Source: Obelidium mucronatum
Taxonomy: Eukaryota; Chytridiomycota; Chytridiomycetes; Chytridiales; Chytriomycetaceae
DNA length: 25,416 nt
Direction: 5' to 3'
Assembly: GCA_025765595.1 (NCBI GenBank)
Contig: JAIVFH010000349.1
Location: 1 to 25,416, forward strand
This document shows positions 1-8,066 of the stretch, in pieces. The position numbers and the translations under genes were made by a program. The stretch's first letter is position 1. Every line of letters starts with the position of its first letter. Under the pieces are notes generated by a model. It saw only the letters and a program-made list of their open reading frames with translations. It had not been told where the DNA came from and did no database searches.

Positions 1-2028
1 GTTGTTGTTTTGCAACACTGTCTATTTGTCGGAGTTTTCCCTTCCGTACTTTAATGGTTGCAGACTTTGACGCATGAGGGCATGTATCTCGCAAAGAACT
101 TTCTGCTCCACAGATATCGGCCACATTGCAAAAAGGAATAGTATGCGAAGATGAAATATTTTGCACGATAGTTGCCGGCGGCGGTGGAGGCGGCGAAGGA
201 GGCGACAGTGGAGACAAGGGACGCCTTCTCGCATTCGCAACCTGCTCCTCCATCGCCTTCAAAAAATCCTGCACCTTTTTCGACCGCTCCTGATGCCTCC
301 TTTGTAACTTTTTGTTTTCCATCTCAATCTTGTGCCACGCATGCCATGCGAGGTATACTTTCGAAAGCGTTGTTAAACGGTAATGGCGATCGGCTTTGGT
401 TTGGTTTTCGTGGGCTTTTTTCAGGTCTTTGTGAGGGCTTCGGAATGCCTTGCCAAAATAAAAAAAAATCGAGTTTCTTTGTTAGACTGCGACACACTCG
501 GGTTTTACCTTAATCCTTCTCGTCTCTTTTTCGTTGTAACCCATTTCACCCATGCTCGGTTTTGAGTTTCCAGTTTCCAAGTACCTGACCGCAAAAAACA
601 AACAATATTTCATCAAAATATCCGATCGCGGATTGGTTAGGAATCTCTTACCAAAACACTGTTTTAAACTCATTTTCTGACGCATAGTATGGTCACGCCA
701 GGCAGAAAATAAAGGCTGCCAAAAAAAAAAAGTTTCCGTTGAGATGGCAGAACAAGTTGCCCTTTTTTGTCTTGGTACCAACACTGATTGTCTTCAAACA
801 TTTGAGCATGAATAATTCTTGGGCGCGAGCCATTCCAATGGTTCGCTTGCGTTCGCGTTCCTCGTTGGCTCCACGGAGTTGCTCGCGTTCATATCTTGCA
901 AGATCTTCCAACCTTTGATATTGAAAATAAAAAACATGTTAGCTAAACTATAAGAAAAATAAACAAAGAGATAGAAAAAAACCGTTTTTGCTCTTTTTTG
1001 GCTTCCATGGCTTTCTCCTGCTCCTGCTGTGCTTTGCATCTGGCCTCTTTCAAGACTTCTTCAAGCTCCGCTTTCGCGCTGGTCAGAGATACTTCAGCCT
1101 CCCATTTATTTACAATCGCCAGCCGTTTTTCATCTTTTCCTTGTTTGTGAATCATTACATTCTTTTGGTTGACTACTGCCCCTGCTGCGGCACGTTGAAA
1201 ATCCGCTATTTCTCGACGATGTTTTGCGAGAGATTGTCTTATCGATGTCGATATTCTAGTGGATGTGGTAGTAGTATTCTCAGAGGGCTTCTTTACTACA
1301 CATATTGAAGTCGGCTTTGATGTTGTTTTTGGAGCAGGAGTCTTGAGAGAGACACGTTAGCTATACAACAACCGAAAAAAAAAACAGAACCTGGTTAGCA
1401 AACCTGTTCAATCCCAACTACTTCATGAAGGATCCGGCGAATTTCGTGTACATCAATACTAGACCCATCATCGTGGTCATCATGATCGCCAGCTTTAGAA
1501 GCACATTGATTCTTGACTCGAAAAGATACATCGTTCTCGATAGGAACTGGTTCGTTTTCAATCCACTGTCGAAGAAGGTTGCGCGCTTAAAAAAAAAAGT
1601 AAAATAAATCAATAAATCATTTAAAATCAAGAAGACATAAGCAGCAATGGCATGAAACGAGGTTATTGGAAGGAAAAAAAAAACTTGATACCTTCGATCA
1701 TGACTTCATCCGAGTTGTCAACAACCAAATTCTGAAACGCGACAGAATCCAACCTAGACTCTCTCAATCGCGTTCGATGCATACAAAAATCCTCATCATC
1801 GTCTTCACTCTCCTCGCATGCTTCTGACGCGTCTCCTTGCTGTCGACTATCCTCGTCAATTTGAGAGTATTTCGCATTATTGTAGTGACGCGATGCGGAA
1901 AACAAGGGGCGACCCGTCACGCTAGAGTTGGCAGTTGTATGCAGCGGCTGTTCCAAGCGAAGGCGTTCCAGAAGAGATTCTGTCGTTGTGTTTTCGAGAT
2001 CCTCTTTTTCGAGTGTTGGATGCCTCAT
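1..2028 (-). CDS. Coiled-coil protein with Sfi1/CCDC191-like Trp motifs, 5' complete, cut by window edge
   Basis: I assemble seven exons: 2028-1692, 1585-1404, 1341-983, 912-783, 715-652, 584-509 and 437 to the left edge, all joining in phase. The start is ATG at 2028 (MRHPTLEKED). The first third is Ser/acidic and looks disordered (EESEDDDEDF). Exon 3 is rich in Lys/Glu/Gln and predicts a long helix. The later exons hold short Trp-centred units (FSAWRDHTMRQK, RAWVKWVTTKKRRE, YLAWHAWHKIEMENKK), followed by a polyproline stretch (SPPSPPPPPP). Spaced W-x(2-3)-[WH] units in long basic helices are typical of Sfi1-type centrin-binding and CCDC191-like centrosome/basal-body proteins; that assignment is inference. 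Donors GTTTGC (exon 2), GTTGGT (exon 4) and the exon 6/7 junction are the weakest parts of the model. The frame stays open to base 1. Confidence 0.6.
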
Positions 2029-2252
2029 GGACGCGTGCGCAGGTGGTCTTGATTCTTATTTTATTCAGAAGAATTGTCTTTCTATTAAAATGGGCTGTAG
2101 AAGAGACTCTATGCAATCATGCATGCTAAACTTACAGAGTCAATCAAGGCTCTACTGAAAGGGGCTCAAAAAGGGTGGCGCTGCACAATCTGAAACGTTC
2201 AACAAATGCCAAAAAGAACATATAAAAAAATTAAAAAAACAACAAAAACAGG

Positions 2253-2638
2253 ATGGGATTCATTGGAAAACTGATGACGAAAGTGGCAGACAAGCTGAAG
2301 GAAAAGCTTGAGGGCGAAGAGGAGGAGGAAGTCGGTGAAGAAGAATGTGAAGAGGACGAGGAGGAGGAGGATTGTGAAGAAGAGGAAGCTGAAGAGGAAT
2401 ACGGTTTGTATTATTAATTACGCTGGTTAATATTTATTCTCCTTTGTTTTACGCAGAAGAAGAAGACGAGGAAGCGGAAGAGGAAGGTATTCTGGCTGCG
2501 TATTGTTCAAAAACCGATGAAATCTGATCATGTTTTTGGCAAACAGAATACGAGGAAGAAGAATACGAGGAGGAGGAAGAAGAAGAAGAGTACGAGGAAG
2601 AAGCCGAGGATTGTGAGGACAAAGAGTCCGCTGTCGTG
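2253..2638 (+). repeat. GAG/GAA codon-rich low-complexity tract
   Basis: Within the first three metacaspase exons, runs of GAG and GAA with occasional TAC, TGT and GCC encode an almost pure Glu tract. The two introns inside it (2404-2456, 2487-2546) have ordinary composition, so the purine-rich bias follows the coding parts. Such tracts vary in length between strains by slippage. Confidence 0.75.
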
Positions 2639-4068
2639 GTGAGAATATGACTCTTCTATATTTGGAACAACAATGACTGAACACCCACTTTGGTGTCCAG
2701 TTACCCAAAGGATGGACTCAACAGTACAGCAATCAATACAACTGCCCATTTTATTGTACGTTTGGGTTTTACTTTTTCCTTGGTTGGTTTGTTGACTGTT
2801 GTTAACTTGTTCAATTCATAGGCAACACGAAAACGGGGGAGACCCAAGTAAGAAAAGCTTTATTTCTTTTTAAATTTAATTCAAATTCTAATAAAAGTTG
2901 TCTGTCGGTTTTTCACAGTGGCATGCGCCTGGAACGATTCCACCAAAAACCAGTGGCGCAGTTCAAAGAGATCCCTACCAAGCCCAACACAGTTTTCGTG
3001 GAACTGGAAATAAAAAAGCTCTATTGGTCGGTATTAATTATGAAGGAACGGATAGCGAGCTTTCTGGTTTGTTGTGTGGTTTATCAAGCATCTCTCCATT
3101 TATTCCACTACTCACTGGTATCAATTCACAAAGGATGCATCAATGACGCTATAAACCTTAAACAATTCATTGTCGAAAACTATGGATACAATCCATCGCC
3201 TCAAACCATGCTCATGTTGACTGATGACGCGACCGATCGAAAAAAACAACCAACCCTCAAAAATCTGCTTGCTGGGTTTTACTGGCTCGTGTCCAACACC
3301 AAACCAGGCGATGAACTTTTTTTCAGTTATTCAGGTCACGGTGGTCAAATTGAAGACGACGATGGAGACCGATCGTCTGGTTTGGATTGTACGTTATGCC
3401 CTGCGGACTATGAAACAGCTGGACAAATACGAAGTGACGATGTACACAAATACCTCGTTGCTGCATTACCAGAGGGAGTTAAATTGACGGTTATAATGGA
3501 TTGTTGTCACTCTGGAACAATGATGGAGCTTCCCTACACATACAGGCCCGATGCGAACGGTAAAATGAGCCCAGTTGATTTGGTTAAAAAAGGAATTACG
3601 ATTGTTTCCGGGGCTCAGAAGCTTTTGCAAGGCGGATTTTCAATGAGCAAGGTGATGTTTTACCTCTGACATTGTCCCAATTTACTGATGGTGAAAAAAA
3701 AACAGATAAACGATGCCAAGAAACTCTTTGAAGAGGCCAAGGGACTTGCCGCAGCGTTCAACAGTGGCAAAGAAACCACACAAGGAGGATACAAGGAAGA
3801 AGCCTTCAATGAAAACTCGGCTGCTCCAAAAATGGTATTCTGTCTCTCAGGATGCCGCGATGAGCAAACAAGTGCAGATGCAACGTTTGATGGAAAAGCC
3901 AGCGGTGCTTTAACTTATGCAATTCTGAAATCACTCGAGGCAAATCGAAACTTGTCATACGAAGAGCTGTTGCTGCAATTGCGTGGGTTTATGAAGGGCG
4001 AGTTTTCTCAGATCCCGCAGCTTTCATGCGGTGTTCCAGTGGATCCAAAGTCCCCGTTTTCGTTCTAA
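2253..4068 (+). CDS. Metacaspase with N-terminal acidic region and WW domain
   Basis: Eight exons join in phase to give about 460 aa: 2253-2403, 2457-2486, 2547-2638, 2701-2755, 2822-2847, 2919-3066, 3134-3651, 3706-4068. Residues 1-91 are an acidic, mostly Glu tract after MGFIGK, a possible myristoylation start. Residues 92-122 fit a WW domain: LPKGW at 92-96, the aromatic pair FY, NTKTGETQW ending at Trp119, and Pro122, with 22 residues between the two Trp. The C14 peptidase domain follows: KKALLVGINY, then SYSGHGGQ with catalytic His about 236, then DCCHSG with catalytic Cys about 292, and the C-terminal motif DEQTSADA. Metacaspases are Ca2+-dependent Arg/Lys-specific Cys proteases active in stress and protein quality control. 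The WW domain is split across the 55- and 26-base exons and the start of the next, so single-exon reading misses it. A TATA-like sequence lies at 2221-2228, rather close to the ATG. Confidence 0.9.
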
Positions 4069-4517
4069 TTATTTTCTGTTTACTTTCTTCTTGCAATGAA
4101 AACTTTTCTGAAACTCTTCGAATTTGATTTCGTATTTATCACTGCCAACAACATTGAGCTCTTTGTGTACTATTGCAACAGCTGCCCGGTTTCCATTGGT
4201 AGCCACTGAATCGGTGAGACAGAACGATGTCGGCCACTCAGGACTGTGAGACACTTGATTTCTGTCTGCTTATGCCGCCAGCTTGGACTCCCTGACAGCT
4301 GTGGACCTCTCGGGCTGCACACTGCTCTATATGGTGTCGATGGTTTAATCCTTGAGACTGACGTGTTTCTCTCGACAATCACTGTATGTGACAATTGGAC
4401 AACCGCGCTGGTCATCAAGCAGCAAACTGCAGCCAGCAGATAGTTGTTTGCTTCCTTGAGTCAGACTACTTTTGTAATCTGAAAAACCAATGCTTTATTC
4501 TTTATGAGCGTGGTCAT
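4069..4517. other. Convergent intergenic space, no gene seen
   Basis: This 449-base stretch lies between the metacaspase stop and the aldo/keto reductase stop. Short open frames exist on both strands (about 60-80 codons), but none has a recognisable motif, a splice partner or a biased composition. It presumably holds the two 3' UTRs. Confidence 0.5.
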
Positions 4518-5780
4518 TTAACGAAAATAGTTGACTTGCAATGCCTTAGTTCGTGCATACGCCTCATCGAAAGCAGAAACAATATCCTATATACACACGG
4601 GGTAAAATTAAATACACACTTAAATTATTATAGGCTCGTTGTTCTTCTTTTTTTTTCACTTTCATACCTCTGGCAACGGTCCGTCCTCGCAATCACTCAG
4701 ATTCTGCTTGGCATGCTTCACACTTGAAACCCCAATAATCACACCATCTCCCTTCGACTGATCAATCTTGGAGTGATGGAAAATCCAGCGATGACTCGCA
4801 TTCACAAGCGTGATTCCTTCGTGTTTTGAAACAGCTGCCTTGACAAGCTCGACAGCGTCAAAGTAAGCGGTATTCCAGTACCTCTCCCGGTACCTCTCGC
4901 CCTGAGTGGTTTTCGGATCGAACCGAGCGCCTTGCTCAGGGTCGAGCTCGAACTTGTGGTGACCAGAGAGGATTCCACCAGCAAGCGGATTGTAGGCGAC
5001 AAAGCGGATTCCAAGCTCGCGTAGGCAAGGGAACAGTTCTTTTTCGACGTCGCGGGTGAGCGCGTTGTACATTCCTTGGTAAATCGAAGGTAGAACGTAT
5101 TTATTGGCTTTGGCGATTTGGTAAACCTTGTGGTTTGTTGCAGTAGGGTTACTTTTACTTTTTAGAAAATGCTGAATTAATTGACTTTACCTGCATCACT
5201 TCCCAAGCGGCGAAATTCGACAGACCCAATTCAGTAAAAGCGCCTTGCTCGTATAAATCCTGAACAGCTCTGAGTGTTTTTTGAAATGGAGTTGCGTGAT
5301 CAGGTGCGTGCAGATACAAGACATCGACTTTTCCAACACCCAACGCTTTCAGAGATTTCCTTGAAGTCAAAGAAAAAGATCGTTGAAACAACAATTGACG
5401 GCGGACTCCATTAAATAAAAGAGACCAAAGTGATGACTTACGAAACAGTGGCCTTCAGCTTTTCTGGCTCATGATCGCCTGGTGTCACTGGAAACGCTTT
5501 CGTGTGTACTTGGAAGCCTTGATTAAAGACTCCTAATTCGTTTAAAACTTCTTCCGTGTTTCCTTGGGTGTAGTTTCGGGCAGTGTCCAACTCGGTGTGT
5601 CCGTGAGCCTTGAAAATGTCAAGGATCTCTTGGATTACAGCGCGATCAGAAATTCGACCGCCACTGCCTGTGCCGAACGTCATGGTCTTAAAATTATCAT
5701 CTTAATCAGTATTAAGGCTTTGGTGGAGGAACGAGAGTTACCCCAAGGATGACATGTGGTTTGAAGGATGGCGTAACCAT
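4518..5780 (-). CDS. AKR7-type aldo/keto reductase (aflatoxin aldehyde reductase-like)
   Basis: Five exons join in phase to 326 aa, the usual family length: 5780-5742, 5686-5442, 5359-5191, 5126-4668, 4586-4518. The first exon encodes only 13 residues and completes the family N-terminus (KPHVILG, then TMTFGTG). The AKR catalytic tetrad is visible: Asp47 and Tyr52 (ELDTARNY), Lys76 (HTKAFP), His112 (LYLHAPD). GLSNFAAWEV and YNPLAGGILSG are typical of AKR7. The frame reaches a stop at 4662, but a GTATGA donor there leads to a last exon (4586-4518) that gives the expected tail AFDEAYARTK ending NYFR. These cytosolic NADPH-dependent enzymes reduce dialdehydes and other reactive aldehydes; the substrate here is unknown. 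It is divergent with the PPxY membrane protein gene, 183 bases apart. Confidence 0.92.
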
Positions 5781-5814
5781 TGCGTGCAAAAGTATTCCTT
5801 CAAATAGTTGACAC

Positions 5815-5822
5815 CTTTTATA
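5815..5822 (-). promoter_or_regulatory. TATA box of the aldo/keto reductase gene
   Basis: TATAAAAG on the minus strand, 35 bases upstream of the ATG at 5780. Confidence 0.5.
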
Positions 5823-5892
5823 GCAAAGTGATTTGAAATTATGCCCTCAAATGGCATTAAATCAGTCTTCGAAAACTCAGTCTGTTCACATT

Positions 5893-5900
5893 TATAAATA
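5893..5900 (+). promoter_or_regulatory. TATA box of the PPxY membrane protein gene
   Basis: TATAAATA on the plus strand, 64 bases before the ATG at 5964. It shares the divergent promoter region with the reductase, so each direction has its own TATA element. Confidence 0.5.
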
Positions 5901-5963
5901 TTTTATTCGAAAACACGCGCTTATCTTCATCTCGTTCATTACTGCCGGTCGATCATCTCAAAA

Positions 5964-6227
5964 ATGGCAAGCGCTACCAACACCCTTTCATTTTGGAATG
6001 AATCAGCTCCATTAGGCGACTCATGCACAGCAATCGAAACGTTAACCGGACCAACAATCCTATTATTTGGACTCTTTGTGCCAAGTGTCTTGATTGCTTG
6101 CACATGCTGTCTTCGCCGATTGAAAAGCCAAGGATATCTAACTCGATTTCATGCTTTGAATGAGCGACCGCCTAGCTATAAGGACGATGACGAGCCGTTA
6201 CCGGAATATTTCTTGACAAGTCGTTGA
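5964..6227 (+). CDS. Small single-pass membrane protein with PPxY motif
   Basis: A single-exon frame of 87 aa starting MASATNTLSFW. Residues about 29-48 form one hydrophobic segment (TILLFGLFVPSVLIACTCC) followed by basic residues (RRLK), which suggests an Nout/Cin protein with a cytosolic tail. The tail contains RPPSYKDDDEP, a PPxY motif next to acidic residues, then LPEYF. PPxY motifs bind WW domains, classically those of Rsp5/NEDD4 ubiquitin ligases, and many small membrane adaptors of these ligases look like this. No named family is recognised. Support comes from a well-placed TATA box, an AATAAA-like stretch just after the stop (6239-6244) and the coherent motif layout. The 278 bases after it, to 6505, show no gene. 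Confidence 0.65.
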   Translation: MASATNTLSFWNESAPLGDSCTAIETLTGPTILLFGLFVPSVLIACTCCLRRLKSQGYLTRFHALNERPPSYKDDDEPLPEYFLTSR

Positions 6228-6505
6228 TCCATGCCAAAATAAATAAACAGAATGATTAGAATCAACGCTGTTTATCAGTGCCTATAAAGAGTCTTGCCTG
6301 TTGCTTCTTTTACCAGAAAATGTGAAAACGAAAGTAAAAAAAGGAAAAAGTTCAAGAAGAAACAAACCCCAATCCGTCTTTTTTTGTCTTCACTAATACT
6401 TTCGAAACTTTTTTTATATAGACCGATTTCCCAGGATTTCTTTTTTATTTTAAAGGCTCTTTTCATAGAGTGGAACAGCCCACAGTAAATATCCTCTGAA
6501 TCAAT

Positions 6506-7513
6506 CTAAAGAACCAACGAAGCCAACAACGCAACAACGCCTGAAACAACATTCAACGGGACACCAGAATAAAGAGCAGTAGCTGGTGCCACTCCCTTGT
6601 ACACAGCGGTAGTGGTCGCAGTAGCAGCAATAGTAGTAGTAGTCCCGGTTGGAGTCTCTGGAGCATAACTCTCACAGACCTTGTATGACGCAGCAATCGC
6701 GTCACAATTCTTGTTTCCATTGTTGTACACAGCATCCACGACCGCACAAGCACTCGCGGCTTCCTTCCAATCAGCCCCAAACTTGCAGTAGCACGCTGGA
6801 TCAACAGGGAAGGTAACTCCAGCAGTACACTCACCCGTAACATCAAACAGCCACTTGTTTAGCTTGGCGTCAGTTGGGTCTTGTAAAACAAGCGCATTGA
6901 TTGCTGTGTATACATCCTTGGTGTAAACCTTGTTGTATTCCGGGTTCTCGACCTTGTTGGACTTTGGCCTCTCGGTCTTGGGGCCCAAAATCTCGGCATG
7001 GTAAGTATAGGACCCAGTAGCGTCCAAAAAGTTGGCCACAGCTGGATCCGAAGAGTCGCATTTCGAATCCAAATTGAAGGCCTGGAAATTTTGCAGAACT
7101 TCCCCTTTGCAGTACCCGCCAGTGTAAAAGTCCCAGTGAAGAGTGTTGTTTGGGTAGATTGAGAAAAGACCGGAAAGATCGGGGCGAACATAGTAGCATT
7201 CGTTCAAAACAGTGTAGAAGGTGAATGTGTTTTTGCCACATGCTTTATCGGCAAAATAACTGACGCGAGCGTATTGCTTGTTCAAGGCCTGGAAGGCGGC
7301 ATTTGGGCTCTCTGGCGAAGAAACACAGGAAGATACCAAGGAGGAGTCATAGAGATACCATTCACTAGCGTCAGTAGAGCAGGTAGTCTTGTCTGTAGTT
7401 CCGGCCATGCACTCAGTGGCATTTCCCTTCACAGCAACGGAGGCAAAGCGGAGGGAAGCAGTGTTGCACACGCTGTTGGTAGGGTACACGAGGGATTGGA
7501 GGTGGATAGACAT
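6506..7513 (-). CDS. Cys-rich protein with GPI-like C-terminal tail
   Basis: A single-exon frame of 335 aa with at least 16 Cys and several N-glycosylation sequons (KGNATEC, PNNTLHW). Residues about 285-312 are Thr/Ala-rich (GTTTTIAATATTTAV), followed by a terminal hydrophobic tail (NVVSGVVALLASLVL), the layout of a GPI-anchored or cell-surface protein. The N-terminus MSIHLQSLVYPTNS is not a signal peptide, and an in-frame stop lies upstream near 7560 with no earlier Met. Either an upstream exon with the signal peptide is missed or the protein is not classically secreted. The family is not recognised. Two CACGTG elements lie 61-79 bases upstream of the ATG. Confidence 0.75.
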   Translation of the reverse strand: MSIHLQSLVYPTNSVCNTASLRFASVAVKGNATECMAGTTDKTTCSTDASEWYLYDSSLVSSCVSSPESPNAAFQALNKQYARVSYFADKACGKNTFTFYTVLNECYYVRPDLSGLFSIYPNNTLHWDFYTGGYCKGEVLQNFQAFNLDSKCDSSDPAVANFLDATGSYTYHAEILGPKTERPKSNKVENPEYNKVYTKDVYTAINALVLQDPTDAKLNKWLFDVTGECTAGVTFPVDPACYCKFGADWKEAASACAVVDAVYNNGNKNCDAIAASYKVCESYAPETPTGTTTTIAATATTTAVYKGVAPATALYSGVPLNVVSGVVALLASLVL

Positions 7514-8066
7514 TTTTGAAAATATTGAAATTGGGGGAAGGGATTTTGTGCGCTTTTAACAGAAAATCCTTGTCACGTGTACGGTGCACGTGCAGCAGAA
7601 AGTTTTTTCAATTTGAATATGATTTGAGCCTGTCGATTACGCACCTTAACGGAACACTGCACTGAATAGGAAATGCTATCATAATAATTCAAAGATATGT
7701 TGTTTTCATAGATCTTAGGCCACTGGAAATGCAAATTTGCCAGTGGCTTACCAGCCACCGAATATTATTCCTCATATCAAACAGCTCAATGACTATATGT
7801 TATATTGGAAATCAAGTAATTATGTCTATATTAAACTTTCGCACCATCGCATTTGAACTTGTCTGCCTCGCCGATGAGTGTCAGACAGTCCATAGATAGT
7901 GAAAGGCCACAGGCCCCCGCTGTCACCTTATGCCAAAAACTAGAATAGCCCCTTTAATACCATTTGAAATATAGTCCACTTTATGGCAGCAATAGAGGAG
8001 TCAGCGTGCACTTGACATTAGGTAAGCCAAAAATACCAAATGATTGAAAATCAATCTCTCTCATTA
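7514..8066. other. Intergenic space with promoter of the Cys-rich gene
   Basis: 553 bases between two minus-strand genes. It holds the paired CACGTG sites near its left end. The rest is AT-rich without a supported frame, RNA gene or repeat. An open stretch on the minus strand (7573-7758) has no protein-like features. Confidence 0.5.
7574..7592. promoter_or_regulatory. Pair of CACGTG E-boxes
   Basis: CACGTG occurs at 7574-7579 and 7587-7592, 13 bases apart start to start, upstream of the gene beginning at 7513. CACGTG is the core site of bHLH factors such as Cbf1 and Pho4 in fungi. Two palindromic copies in 19 bases are unlikely by chance. Confidence 0.5.

Noticed and set aside
584..784. Unspliced minus-strand frame through 784-482 as one exon of the left-edge gene
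   Set aside because: Good GTAAGA/CAG borders remove 585-651 and give a Trp-containing frame consistent with neighbouring repeats. The read-through version loses that pattern.
2253..2640. The GAG/GAA tract as a non-coding microsatellite
   Set aside because: Bias is confined to the exons and the frame is kept through two introns into the WW domain.
4069..4443. Open frames on both strands (for example 4069-4254 and 4170-4418 minus, 4246-4443 plus) as small genes
   Set aside because: They overlap each other, have no recognisable motif, promoter or splice partner, and lie where two convergent 3' UTRs are expected.
4662..4667. End of the aldo/keto reductase at the stop at 4662
   Set aside because: The stop lies inside a GTATGA donor. 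Splicing to 4586 restores the normal family C-terminus.
7573..7758. 61-codon minus-strand frame as an upstream signal-peptide exon of the Cys-rich gene
   Set aside because: It has no hydrophobic leader in a usable phase and overlaps the CACGTG promoter elements.
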